Under the pieces are notes generated by a model. That model was not told where the DNA came from, did not search any database, and worked only from the letters and a program-made list of their open reading frames with translations. From Peronospora farinosa (lineage: Eukaryota; Oomycota; Peronosporomycetes; Peronosporales; Peronosporaceae), in contig CANTFK010000838.1 of assembly GCA_947646735.1 (NCBI GenBank), positions 124,001 through 188,000 of the forward strand: 64,000 nucleotides of DNA. The letters are read 5' to 3'. Positions within the stretch are counted from its first letter, which is position 1. Each line of letters begins with the position of its first letter. This document shows positions 31,286-42,000 of the stretch, piece by piece. The position numbers and the translations under genes are program-made.

Positions 31286-32173
31286 TTACGCCCATTGGTG
31301 CTTGGAGAGGTAGCCACGATCGCTGAACCACTTGTGTAGCAGGAAGGATTGCGCACCATACATGGCACCCAACACAGCCAGCTCAAAGATTGTGTAGTAA
31401 ATGATACGAGACTCACTGCTGTAAAGGGCTGCAATCGCAAAACAGCAATTGATTGTCGTTAGTTCCCGCAGCAACACAAACCAAGCACAAAATGCAGCAA
31501 CTTGAAGCTTACTTTGAACGTGGCGGTGAACACGAGTGCGATAGTAGTCCTGCTCATTGCGAATCAGGCTTAACAATGTCTGCAATCGATCGAGCGATGT
31601 CTTCACACCTTCCAAATGCTCTGTTCTCATCACATCAAACAAAACCACAGTCATGTATCTAAATCTCACTCGAATTTGTCATTACTTCTCATGCTATACC
31701 ACACCTTGGCGTATCTGCTTCTCCAACTTGTCCTCGTCACCCAAATCTTCTTCGTTCGAGAGTTCATATGATGTGTACCACTCAATCAGCTTTTCGTTGC
31801 CCGCATGCGAATTGTCGAGACAGAAGCGGTACCATCCTCCTCGGTTCTCCGACTGGAAGTTGAAACCGCTGCGTTCAATGTTCTGGTTCTGTTCATCACG
31901 TGGTGTCACCACCAACTGATCAAAGAATTTCATGTCCACTTGTTCTTGCTCGGGGTACGAGGAGAACGGGCCAAACGCCTTCAGTCGCACGTCGTACGTG
32001 CCAGGGGACTCCAGCACACCGACCCTCATAAAGGCCGTGCGCTTAGTACGCACATACTCGTGGAAACACTCCTCTACATGTCTATCAAGTTGAAAGATAA
32101 TGGCTTCTGAGGGTGTCTGTACTGCCAGTAGCACAGCTAAAGATGCGGGTGCCAGTACACGTAGCAGACCCAT
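31286..32173 (-). CDS. p24/TMED family cargo receptor of the early secretory pathway
   Basis: Three exons, 32173-31705, 31620-31513 and 31428-31286, with introns of 84 bp each and matching phases give 239 residues. A signal peptide (about 1-24, ending TPSEA) is followed by a GOLD domain with the paired Cys36 and Cys117 that form the p24 disulfide. A coiled-coil stretch (TSLDRLQTLLSLIRNEQDYY, then RTRVHRHVQ) leads to one membrane helix (FELAVLGAMYGAQSFLL) and a short tail KWFSDRGYLSKHQWA. p24 proteins cycle between ER and Golgi and select cargo for COPII vesicles. The tail lacks a clear FF or KKxx signal, which is unusual. Without removing the second intron the frame stays open but loses p24 similarity. 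Confidence 0.9.
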
Positions 32174-32295
32174 CGCGAATGATTTTTACGCTTTGAAGCC
32201 TTTTGGCTAAATATTACGCTCCCAAAACGACATTTTCGGTATACCCAAACTTACCTGTTTTGGGCAAGCATTGGAAACCAACCAATCACTTAGCA
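32174..32295. promoter_or_regulatory. 122-bp divergent promoter between p24 and DEAD-box helicase 2
   Basis: This is the shortest head-to-head spacing in the window. A pair of similar sequences, CCCAAAACGA and CCAAACTTACC, lies in the middle, but no known element was identified. Both 5' UTRs must be very short or overlap. Confidence 0.45.
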
Positions 32296-34125
32296 ATGTG
32301 GACAACTCGCCACCTCTCGCTGCGTTTGTTGCGTGCACGCGGCTTTTACTCCAGCTTCTTTCCATGTGCATCCAACAATTGTCTGTCTGACGTTTCAGTC
32401 AGCTCTCTGTCGATCAGCCAGGAGTCTAAAGATGTTTTGATGCGCGATATGGGCTACGAATTCCTGACTCACGTGCAGAAGGATACACTGCCACTCGTAC
32501 TGGAAGGACGTGATGTGCTGGCCAAGGGAAAGACTGGCAATGGCAAGACAATTGCCTTTTTGCTGCCAACGCTGGAGCGTTTGATAAAGAACCCGCAGTC
32601 GAAGAAGGACAAGATCTCTGCTCTTGTCATCTCTCCGACTCGAGAATTGGCGCAGCAGATCGCAGTGGAAGCCGTGAAGCTTACAAATGCCCATTCACTA
32701 CGCACGTCTTGCTTTGTGGGTGGCAGCTCAGTGAACAAGGATGTGAAGGAGCTAACGCAAGCAGGAGGCATCGATGTGCTGGTGGCCACTCCAGGACGAC
32801 TGCAAGCGCATTTGGAAGACAACAGTGGACGCATCAGACAGAAACTGGACAATCTTCAGATGCTGGTGCTGGACGAAGCTGATCGTCTGCTGGACATGGG
32901 ATTCCGGCCCGATATCATGCGGATAATCAACTATTTGCCAAAAGAGCGGCAGACGTTGCTCTTTAGTGCGACTTTGCCGACGGCGACTGAGGAGCTTAAG
33001 AATGTGGCACTTCGTGACGACTACACGTTTGTGAATACGATTGAAGGGGATGATGAACAGACTAACTCACAGGCTGTGCAGGAATATGTTGTATGCGACT
33101 TGCAAGACGTTATTCCGGTGATTGAAAGCGTATTGGAAGACCACATGAAGCTGCAAGCATACAAGGTCATTGTTTTCTTACCTACTGCACGTGCGGCGCA
33201 GTTCATGGCGCAGCTTTTTCAGGCTGCAGGTTTTCCGAACGTTCTGGAGATGCATTCACGTAAGAGTCAATCGGCGCGTACCAAGGCTGCTGACGCCTTT
33301 CGCAACGGTAAGAGAATGATTATGTTCTCGTCTGATGTATCAGCACGTGGCGTCGACTACCCAGACGTCTCGCTGGTTTTGCAAGTGGGTCTCACGGATC
33401 GTGATCAGTATATACACCGCCTAGGACGAACTGCTCGTGCAGGGATGGAAGGGCGTGGTATTCTGGTGCTGGCTGATTTTGAAAAAACCTTGCTTCGTGA
33501 TCTGGCTGACTTGCCGCTCTTGGAACTTAAACAGTATCCTCAGTTCGATAAGCAGAAATGCCGAACTACGCGTGCCCTTGCAAATGTTCGTGACCGCAGT
33601 GCGCTGGAGCAATCGGCAGAGAAAGCGTATGCTGCTTTTTTGGGGTTCTACAACTCGAATCTCAAAAAGCTCCGCATGTCCAAAATGCAGCTTGTTGAGA
33701 CAAGTGCACTCTACAGCCAGTTTATTGGGCTTGAAAAGGTACCGATGCTGCAGAAGAAGACGCTACGAGCGATGGGATTGATGGACATTCCAGGCCTTGC
33801 TGCTGCCCCCAAAATGGCCAGAACTGCAGGATTCAAGCCCAAAGGTCCTGGAAGAGAGCTGAAGACATCTACCAGTAAAGAGCAGACTAGCTATCAATCA
33901 CTTTACAGCCGAAAGAATAGAGATAGTCGTGGGACCAATGATAAGCGTGGGCGAAGTTTGAGTAGAACGTATAGCGACGAGGAAACCAAGCCTTCTCGTA
34001 GTGAGCTGCAACTCAAGAACAATCGCAGCAGTCGCAACACTTCACCAGAATGGCGCACCGATGGACGCAAGAGTTCCGGTAGCATGGCGTCCAAGAGAAA
34101 CTACAAGGGACCGTACACCGGATAG
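32296..34125 (+). CDS. DEAD-box RNA helicase, probably mitochondrial (Mss116-like)
   Basis: Single exon of 609 residues from ATG 32296. The N-terminus, MWTTRHLSLRLLRARGFYSS, is Arg-rich with no acids, a clear mitochondrial presequence. Motifs are GKTGNGKT (78-85), PTRELAQQ, TPGR, DEAD (193-196), SAT, SARGVDYPD and HRLGRTARAG (from 374). The C-terminal 100 residues are basic and Ser/Arg-rich (NRSSRNTSPEWR). It is a clear paralogue of the helicase at 28,262 in the core and in the segment after motif VI, but the two ends differ completely. Expected role: RNA chaperone or splicing and translation helper in the mitochondrion, as for Mss116. Confidence 0.93.
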   Translation: MWTTRHLSLRLLRARGFYSSFFPCASNNCLSDVSVSSLSISQESKDVLMRDMGYEFLTHVQKDTLPLVLEGRDVLAKGKTGNGKTIAFLLPTLERLIKNPQSKKDKISALVISPTRELAQQIAVEAVKLTNAHSLRTSCFVGGSSVNKDVKELTQAGGIDVLVATPGRLQAHLEDNSGRIRQKLDNLQMLVLDEADRLLDMGFRPDIMRIINYLPKERQTLLFSATLPTATEELKNVALRDDYTFVNTIEGDDEQTNSQAVQEYVVCDLQDVIPVIESVLEDHMKLQAYKVIVFLPTARAAQFMAQLFQAAGFPNVLEMHSRKSQSARTKAADAFRNGKRMIMFSSDVSARGVDYPDVSLVLQVGLTDRDQYIHRLGRTARAGMEGRGILVLADFEKTLLRDLADLPLLELKQYPQFDKQKCRTTRALANVRDRSALEQSAEKAYAAFLGFYNSNLKKLRMSKMQLVETSALYSQFIGLEKVPMLQKKTLRAMGLMDIPGLAAAPKMARTAGFKPKGPGRELKTSTSKEQTSYQSLYSRKNRDSRGTNDKRGRSLSRTYSDEETKPSRSELQLKNNRSSRNTSPEWRTDGRKSSGSMASKRNYKGPYTG

Positions 34126-34248
34126 TAGAAATAGGTATGGGTGTTACGATTGAAGCATGGTGAAGATCATACTTTCTAGAACTTTCCGCTCTAGAGCCAT
34201 TACCATTATCATAGATCACGCTTTTTCTTGCATCTACTCGCTGTGCGC

Positions 34249-36252
34249 TTAACGAATGGCTCGATACCCAAATTGACGCTGGCGTGCTAGAATAAACCAT
34301 GTAGCAGACGCACCTACAACGGCCCCGATTGCAGCGCCAATGGCAAGCTGAGTAATTAAGACAACATTCGAAGACGTTGCTGCAACTCGCTGCCCCACGA
34401 CATCGGTACTCGCATCCTGATGACTTTTAAACAGCTCAAGCTGTTTCTCCAGCATCGGGACATGTGGCGGCCTCAATGTGTCGCCTGGCCACTTGGAGAA
34501 CTCGCTGAGCTTGAGCCACCATTCCGGATAACCGGGCATCTCCATTTCCTCAGGAGCTTCACCCGTCGTGATGTAGCCGTCCGTGAATTTACCCACAAGC
34601 TTCCATGCAAAAGCCCACCACTCTTCAACGACTTTGGAAGCCAATTGATTCGATTGCTCCTGTAGGTATATGCGAGCTTCAGCTGTTGTTAAGGACTCGG
34701 TACGATAGATGTGATGTTCCATCGCCTTCCGCTCAGCAAAGCATGCCTTCTGCAACTCAGCAATGCGGGCGCGGATGTCTTTGCTGATAGCGTCAAAGCG
34801 TATCATGCTCCAGTTGTTAACAAAGCTGAAAGCCCACCATGCTGAACCAGGAGTGAACTCGCTTTCCTTGCCGAGAAGATACGCGGAAGGCACCTCTTGC
34901 TGCGCACAGGAGAATGGCACAAACACCGAAGCATGGGGCGAGCTTTGTCCATACCAGGCTACACCACCAACGGCATCGGGAAGGTGAGCACGCGCTTGCA
35001 GCACAAAACTGTACACCGTACGATACATAGAAATTGGTCGCTCCCAGCCACCAACGACACCTTTTTCGTCGCCTCCCCACCGCATCGGCATCCCAAACGG
35101 CCCCGAGGCGAAACCCTTGGATAAGTCGTAAGGCGTGCCTTGAAAGTAGTCACGCAATAAGCGTGTCACGTCGGAAACATCAAGGTTCCGGTCTGGTTCG
35201 ACTGAAAATGGGTACGTCGGAAACTCCGAATAATGCCCAAGGCGGGAATCGAGCTGCAAGGATGGTGCCACAAGATCAAATACGCGCCACATGCGACGCC
35301 CTACGTATAAAGCGCGGACGGGATCCGATGTTGGAGAAGCGTACACAGCTGTGAAATCAAACTTGCCTTGCTTCGGCTTCCACCACCCCATCTCCTCAGC
35401 AAAGGAATGCACGTTGCCCGACGCCACGAAGCGATCGGAATCGTCCAGATTCATTTCACGGATCACAAAGCCATTGGCCACCACGACCACGTGGGTATCA
35501 AGCACTCGTTGTGCAGCCCAAACAGCGCTAGCATTCTGCGGACCTGTAAGCACGTGGAAGACCCACACTTCTCCGTAACGGTCGGCAATGCCCAATGTCT
35601 CTGCTGCACTCACGTAATCTGGATTGGCCGGGTCGCCGCTGTCTTCACTAAAGAACCCGTACGTGGTAGCCAAGTCGCCCATAATCTGTATAGCGCACCG
35701 AGCCGAATCACAGCGCTCCAAAGCCACTCTTGTGAGCTCTCCAATACCGAACATGTTGTATCCGTGTGGACCTGCGTCCATGGGCCAGCCCACCGTCCTA
35801 GCTCCGCTAGTGCTCTCTCCAATAGTGAGTTGTACTTCGTTCATAAAGCCATAGTCCTGTTCAAAGTAGCCGTACGTGTGCGACACCTGCGGAATCTCAC
35901 CGAGCGGTGTCATAAGCTGCTCTTGGTTATTCTTTGGCTTGTACTCGGGTCCTCTCTCTGTAGTTACGAGTCGTGGGTAGCCCGGCTGTACGTTGTATAC
36001 GTGACGCACCGCTCCTCTCTCATACTTTTGAGCTGGTATATGCACCATTCGCAGGTCGGCAGCGCCGAAACCCGCGTCGTCCGTATGAGCCACGAGTGTG
36101 GAGCCGTCCACCGTTGCGTTGCGCCCCACCGCGATCATGGTACAAGCTCTTGCCAGCGATACCAGAGTATTGGCAAGTAGAAAAATCCGCAGACTTGACA
36201 TGACAACTTGGCGCGCTCGAGTTGAATGATAATGCTGTGCTCCCAAATCCAT
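34249..36252 (-). CDS. Secreted or membrane-anchored family C69 peptidase (dipeptidase-like, Ntn hydrolase)
   Basis: Single exon of 667 residues from ATG 36252; a second ATG at 36201 (MSSLRIFLLANTLVSLARA) gives a cleaner signal peptide. Cleavage before Cys37 exposes the N-terminal nucleophile in CTMIAVGRNATVDGSTLVAHTDD, quoted by ends CTMIAVGRNATVDG and LVAHTDD. This is the hallmark of C69/PepD-type Ntn hydrolases. Conserved blocks include QLTIGESTSG, NMFGIGELTRVALER and the WAFSFVNNWSMIRFDAI region. A membrane helix near the C-terminus (VLITQLAIGAAIGAVVGASATWFIL, by ends VLITQLAIG and ATWFIL) and a short basic tail suggest a type I membrane protein facing a lysosome-like lumen or the outside. 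It degrades small peptides. It is convergent with helicase 2 and is the last intact gene before the repeat-rich part. Confidence 0.9.
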   Translation of the reverse strand: MDLGAQHYHSTRARQVVMSSLRIFLLANTLVSLARACTMIAVGRNATVDGSTLVAHTDDAGFGAADLRMVHIPAQKYERGAVRHVYNVQPGYPRLVTTERGPEYKPKNNQEQLMTPLGEIPQVSHTYGYFEQDYGFMNEVQLTIGESTSGARTVGWPMDAGPHGYNMFGIGELTRVALERCDSARCAIQIMGDLATTYGFFSEDSGDPANPDYVSAAETLGIADRYGEVWVFHVLTGPQNASAVWAAQRVLDTHVVVVANGFVIREMNLDDSDRFVASGNVHSFAEEMGWWKPKQGKFDFTAVYASPTSDPVRALYVGRRMWRVFDLVAPSLQLDSRLGHYSEFPTYPFSVEPDRNLDVSDVTRLLRDYFQGTPYDLSKGFASGPFGMPMRWGGDEKGVVGGWERPISMYRTVYSFVLQARAHLPDAVGGVAWYGQSSPHASVFVPFSCAQQEVPSAYLLGKESEFTPGSAWWAFSFVNNWSMIRFDAISKDIRARIAELQKACFAERKAMEHHIYRTESLTTAEARIYLQEQSNQLASKVVEEWWAFAWKLVGKFTDGYITTGEAPEEMEMPGYPEWWLKLSEFSKWPGDTLRPPHVPMLEKQLELFKSHQDASTDVVGQRVAATSSNVVLITQLAIGAAIGAVVGASATWFILARQRQFGYRAIR

Positions 36253-36784
36253 CGCGTGGATCAGAACTTTTGCTGATAATCTTTTAGAGTTGAAATAGAG
36301 AATCAGAGTGTTGAAAACTTGTATAATTTTTTACACTTACTATGACAACGACTTTGGTATACGGTGGAAAATGCGTGTAATTGTCCATCAAAGAGCTGAT
36401 TAAAGTGGGACGAGAAGGAGGAATATAAATGTATATGGGTGAAGGACATGTCATTATTTTTTTTGTCAGATTTTGACGATATTTATAATATCCTGCTTCT
36501 TGCTTTAGCCAATGGTAAGGACCTGATCGAGTAATTGTAGTAATGGATAACGAATTATATTCCTCGCTGCAATAATAAGTGGGTAAAGCAAATGCTAAGA
36601 AATGTTTCTTGTTTAATTATCTAATTGCACAAACGGGGTGTAGCCCGTTACATAGCATTGGCACTAACATTAAGTGCCAAAATGAAAATAATCTTAGCTA
36701 ATAACATTCAACAATATTCTTTTAGCTTATAGTATTTGACAAAATAATCTTTCAGGATAATATTATCGGCGCATATCATTCTTA
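36253..36784. other. AT-rich intergenic boundary
   Basis: Upstream region of the C69 gene merging into AT-rich DNA. No gene was seen. From here rightward, coding density collapses and transposon remnants begin. Confidence 0.5.
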
Positions 36785-37740
36785 CTGGCAAATATATTAG
36801 TGTTAGCTGACATCGTGGCCTATCGACCCACAGTGCGATGCAGCAATGAACTCTGCTTGCATGGTGCTCAACGATACACCAGTCTGCTTCTTGCATGTCC
36901 ATGCACTGACATCACCGTCTATCGTCAGCACGCATTCTGACACACACTTTCTGGCCGACTTGTCTATGGCATAGTTCACGTCAGTCCAGCTCTCAATCTT
37001 GATGGGGTCTGCCGGCTGGCTCGCGCTGCTAATCTACAACTTTAACAACCTCAAATGCCTCGCCACTCTTTTACCATCTTTCAGTCTTTCACCGTAGGCT
37101 TGTGCGTTGTCTGGTCGCAAGATGGACTGCAAAGCTATATCCGGACGAGTGCAACGCGCAATCCACAACAGACTTCTAACGAGGATCTAAAATCTTGACG
37201 CTTGGTAGTTCGGATTCAGCGATTGCAACAAACGATTTAGACTCTTCCCTGTCCACATCATTGCATTCTTTTCCGATCGAAGATCTAACCCCGTTTGCCG
37301 AACTCAAACCGTGATCGTTAACAGTAAGTCAATAGTCACTTCTTGGTCCAGCATATATCAACTTTACATCCAACACGATCCGAAAACCAGAATACTTGTT
37401 GACAACACCCAAATCCTTGATCTCGAAAGACACCATGCTCTTGATTAAACGCCGTTATTCAATAAGGTTTCAGTGACCAACAAGTCTTCTATATTCTGTA
37501 AATGACGTCTTCAGCCGCTGCCCAAGACCTAGTTGTCGGTCAAGCGCGTTTGACTATCTTCAACAGTCACTACAAAATCAGCATCTTGTTTATTCTTGAC
37601 TTTCTTAGGGCAAGTCACCTTCAGATGTCAAGTATTACCGCATAGATAACACTTCTTTAAACCTTGATCGTTTCAACGTTTCGTACCATTGTCAACCTTT
37701 CTTGTGTCCTTCTTCATCTCGACAGCGTTCACCAACTTTC
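36785..37740 (-). mobile_element. Copia-type retrotransposon fragment (RT end, RNase H, gag zinc knuckle)
   Basis: Read on the minus strand. The RNase H region carries WTCKKQTGVSLSTMQAEFIA (36,842-36,901), preceded by NYAIDKSARKCVSECVLTIDG and by CTRPDIA (near 37,160). Upstream of that, SFEIKDLGVVNKYSGFRI (about 37,430) matches the copia RT motif before the YADD-distal part. Near 37,620-37,660 a CCHC zinc knuckle (CYLCGNT-stop-HLKVTC) belongs to gag, so protease, integrase and most of RT are deleted. Several stops and frameshifts show it is dead. No LTRs were found. Confidence 0.75.
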
Positions 37741-38640
37741 GACCAAAACGGTTGACACAAACAAAGTAAAACAAAATATAAATATTTCAAATAATTATGT
37801 TTAAGAAAGTTTTATACACATTATATAATTAAAATTATATAATCAATAAGATTTTTATTGAAAGTATAGCAAAAATAAGCAATAAGCATAATTTTTATAT
37901 ATTTTTAAAATGTTTATATAGCAAATTTTTGATAATTTTTTCAAATCTAAATTTAATAAAATATATAGTTTTGGACAGGTCCTTTCAGTTACTGAATAGG
38001 CACAATTGGTGCATTTATTACAGCATTTATTTAAACTCGTTTATTATTTTTGCTTTAAAAAGGGAAACAAATGCCTTTGAAGTAGTTAACTAACATGCAC
38101 ATGATGTTTTAATAAGTAAGGTATTAATTAATAATATTATACTCTCAATTTTACTAATTTATAGTATAATATCATTAATAGTACTTTATTTATTTAAACA
38201 TCATGTGCTTTTAGTAATTTATAAAATATACACTTTTGTGATGCTTTTTTAAGAATTTGTTTTCAATTTTTATATTGTAAACTGAACTTAACATCCATTT
38301 ATACATACCAAATTATACACTAAATTAAATTCTTATAGCGGAAAAAATATAAACAATATTTACGCTTCAGTTGATGGTAGTATGTATACCTGCAAATGAA
38401 AAATATCTAACTTTATAATGAAAGCTATATTCGTAACAATTTTATACGCTCTCTTTTGTAATTTAATTAAACAGTGGTATCTAATTTAAATAAAATTTCT
38501 TATTATTATTTGGACCCATAAATTAAAATGGTTAATAAATTCATAAATTTTGGCTAAATGGGCAACGAAGGAGTTCGATCTTGCCAAAAAGTTGTCACAG
38601 GCATCAAACAGCAAATCAATCAGAAGCAGGCCAATGTGGA
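37741..38640. other. Strongly AT-rich segment
   Basis: Very high A+T with long T and A runs; no coding potential. It holds the 112-bp fold-back listed separately. It may be the remains of small non-coding transposons. Confidence 0.5.
38097..38208. repeat. 112-bp imperfect palindrome (fold-back, MITE-like)
   Basis: The left arm begins GCACATGATGTTTTAATAA at 38,097. The right arm ends with the inverse of GCACATGATGTTTAAATAA at 38,208. Arms of about 48 bp pair with few mismatches and one-base gaps around a short AT-rich centre. This is typical of a miniature inverted-repeat transposon or fold-back element. A target duplication was not evident. Confidence 0.7.
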
Positions 38641-39040
38641 GACCATGAATCCAAGAAGCCTGAGTGCAAAGTGAATGCAAAGCACCAGCGGCTGATTCAA
38701 CATCTCATAGTTGAAAAAGCTGTGGCCCATTAGGCCCTGCATTGTCAACACCGCGGAGTGATCACGAGGTACCTCGTCTACCCTATGGCTTGCCCAATCG
38801 CTTAGAGATCCGGAAGATGTCATCAATGTGACGCACGATGGCTTCACAAGTCTAAACAACTTCAGAAGCTACGCTATCCGCTTTCACGGTAAAAACGGCT
38901 TGGTGGACATGGAGGCTATGTTGTCTGTTCTGAAGGGGACACGTTACCGTGTACAGTACGATATGCGTGATGTTTACAGCATGGATGAGACCAGTATTGG
39001 CAGACGCAGAAATTACTTAATTTTTCAGCTTGAAGTATAG
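38640..39040 (+). pseudogene. pogo/Tigger-like transposase remnant
   Basis: The frame around 38,828-39,040 includes NNFRSYAIRFHGKNGLVDME and then YDMRDVYSMDETSIG. A pattern of short helix, RFHG..G..VDME, and (Y)D..D(V/I)YxMDET is characteristic of the region between the CENP-B/HTH part and the first catalytic Asp of Tigger/pogo DDE transposases. The upstream HTH part and the downstream DDE residues are not in an open frame. It is a broken copy. Confidence 0.6.
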
Positions 39041-42000
39041 GAGCGTCACTCGATGTCACACGAGTTAACGAAACTCAAGTCTGTTTGTGAGCCAGAACAG
39101 TGTAGATAGATGACCTTGTTGCTACTGTGAAGATACTGCGTGGTGACAAGAAAGGCGGTTGTTAGTTTTGTATCATGTGCTTGCGGACATTGAGCATCTC
39201 ATAATCTGGATTCAAGTGTAAGTGGTTTGCGGAGAAGAACTTGCTCGTTCTGTGCTTCAAATTTCTTGATCTTTTCGGCAATTACGTCAAAAACGCAAAG
39301 CCGCAAGCGAAAAATCAAGCAATTTTTGCTCAAAGAGCATTTTAGCGATGCCCATCACACTTTACTCGAACCGTTCGTCCGGTATCAGAACTATTCCAAT
39401 GGCAGGTACGAAGAACGAACAGAGGATCCCGCCTTGAAGTCAAGCTGCAAAGCATTGACTCTGCCGGGACAGTTATACAGGTTTTTAGGTTTCAAGCACT
39501 TGCGTATGACGGAGCCAACGCATTAGAGTGACATGCACCGCCGAGTGAGAGGATCCCAAAGGGAAATTCTATAGGGGAAATAAAAAACGGGCATATAACA
39601 AAAGTATCTGTCTTGATAATGTCATAGCAAAAGATGCAGTCATTTTATCAGCATTGTTTCTGGTACGTATACGAGTCTCTTCCCGACAACCTTATTCGAT
39701 TCTTACTTTCTTACCGTTTTGATGGAAGCCATCTGTATACCATTTTTGAATTTCTTACTTATTATCAGCCTACCAAAGTTCCAGCATGTCAGAAGAGATT
39801 CTGTTTGTGCTCGGAAGCGCTGATGCCTCGACAAGCATTATTTACCACGTGGTCGTTGCTGGTCACGTGCATCGTCAATGGAAGACTCAGGTGTCCATTT
39901 TGATGGGTTCAATTTCCCACCTTCATAGGGACATGTAACTTTTCTTCGAGAATCTTTTCCGTGGATTCTTTGATACCGACAAATATGATACTCGGTCATT
40001 CGGCTGTTTGCCCACATTTAGTATGTCCACGTAAGTTACCAATGTGGTCTTCATAGTGGCTTCTATGGTTAGCCCATGAGTTGAGGATCTCGTCTAACAC
40101 TCGCCTTGAAGGTCTATTCAATGCTGAATAGATTTTTATTAATGAAGTATCTTAGCTATTAAATCATTGTCGAAATTAGGCGAAAAAGCATACAGGGTTA
40201 TTAAATAGGCAGCGACAACACGTGGCGACCCCTCGGGCGACCAGGCGCCAACCCGGTCTTGGTGGGTCAATCAAAAGGAAGCTATTATGGAGAGCATGCA
40301 TGGATGACGGTAATGTCTCGATTCCCTTCATATCAACCAATTCCATTTGCAGATGCTGATATGCTCTGGATGCAAGTCGTTAGAGGGGCCCACGTATATT
40401 CTCCATTTCCGCAACTTCATGTCTTAAACGGACCATTCTTTTTGGCAATCTACCGCAACTCGTAAGTTTTTTATAATTCTTGCTTCTCATGCAGCCAAGT
40501 TAGCTGAGGTAGAACTGATTTTTTATAAGAAGAATGAGATGTTTCAAAAAAGGACCAGACCAATTATTGTCTCTGCAAAAAAGCCTTGAGGGTATCTCGA
40601 AACTACTCTTTAAATGTTGTAGCGGCCCATTTTGTCCAATAATTTTGTGACAAAAGTCCATTTTTCAATTATATCCTAATCAAAAGCCTGTTCGCCGCTT
40701 CGTCCACCATATTTATAATTTCTGGTATCTTAAATTGTTTGCCTGGTGATTCTCTTCATCGAGCCAAGCAACAGGCCTTGTGGAGAGCGGTGTCGCTGCT
40801 CTCTACATAGGAGAAGTCCATTGAATCTAGACCTCCATCCTCCTGTAGTCTCGGCGAACGATATGATCCCGAGTGACCATGAGCTTGTTTCAGGCTAAAG
40901 GCTTCTGTTCAGCTGCGAAGATCTCTTGATCAAGTGACTATAACTTCAATCGGAACAGGTGAGTCTTGAAGAAGACCATCCGCAAATTTCTTGAATAACA
41001 CAGTAACTTGCGTGTCTTCATCTATTGGGCTTAACACGATACAACTGACGCTGCCTCAACAAGTTAGCTTGTTAAGAGCCTTGCTTTCTCAACAAGTCAG
41101 CCTGCGGAGCACCTTGCTGTTGTAGCAAGGTGGGTATTTCATCACTTCTAGTTTTAGCACAGCCTCTAGCAGTACTTAGTTACCAAGATCTTAATAGGTA
41201 ATTTTCCTTCCATATGTTATGTGAAAGATTAGCTTTGGTATGTTAAATGGTAAATTTTTATATGGCTGCATCAACATATACATAAAATCATTAGCTTTCA
41301 TACGAACTGAAGAGTTTATCAGCCTTAATAGACAGTAAGTTCTTGGTGCTACAAGTTATCGGACTGGATCATTTCTTGGATAAATTGTATTTTTTCGGAG
41401 TCTGCGCCATTCTCTGACGTTGGCTATTGCAGCCCCACTGCATTCTGCTTCACTAAAAGTACCTTCGCTTGAGCCAAGGCAGGACGTACTTTGCCCGAAG
41501 AACGAAAGCATGTAAACCTTAAACGATGACAATTAGGTATCGCTAAATACTAGCTTCTTAAACTGCTGAACGGACATCAAGGATTATGAAAAACTTTACA
41601 AGGCCACGAAAGTAAAATTACTGAGGCCCTTAAGTCGCGGTTAATGGGCACCCGGTAACGCAGCTTGGAAGCAGTACACAGATGATATCATATCGATCTG
41701 TATTAGAGCACTCTGTGCTATTTCGCAACTTTCCTCCGCCAAGTTAAAGGCCATTCATCCTCTCTTCTACGTCTTCGCCATGTGCACGCTCTTGGACCCA
41801 TAAGTGTCTCTGGACCTTAAATTGACCATCTGTGGTGACGACATCCGACGGCTCTGCATGTGAACCAACACCCATTTAACGGGTAGCAACAGCCTAAAAT
41901 ATCGGGATGCAGCGACGGCGCATGGTTTGGCTGTGTAAGTCATATGAAGTTAGCGCCTTTAGACTTTAATGGCACGTATTTGTCCTTAACGCTGGATATA

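Noticed and set aside
35368..36180. 270-codon plus-strand frame
   Set aside because: It lies entirely opposite the C69 peptidase gene, which has a clear family signature and signal peptide.
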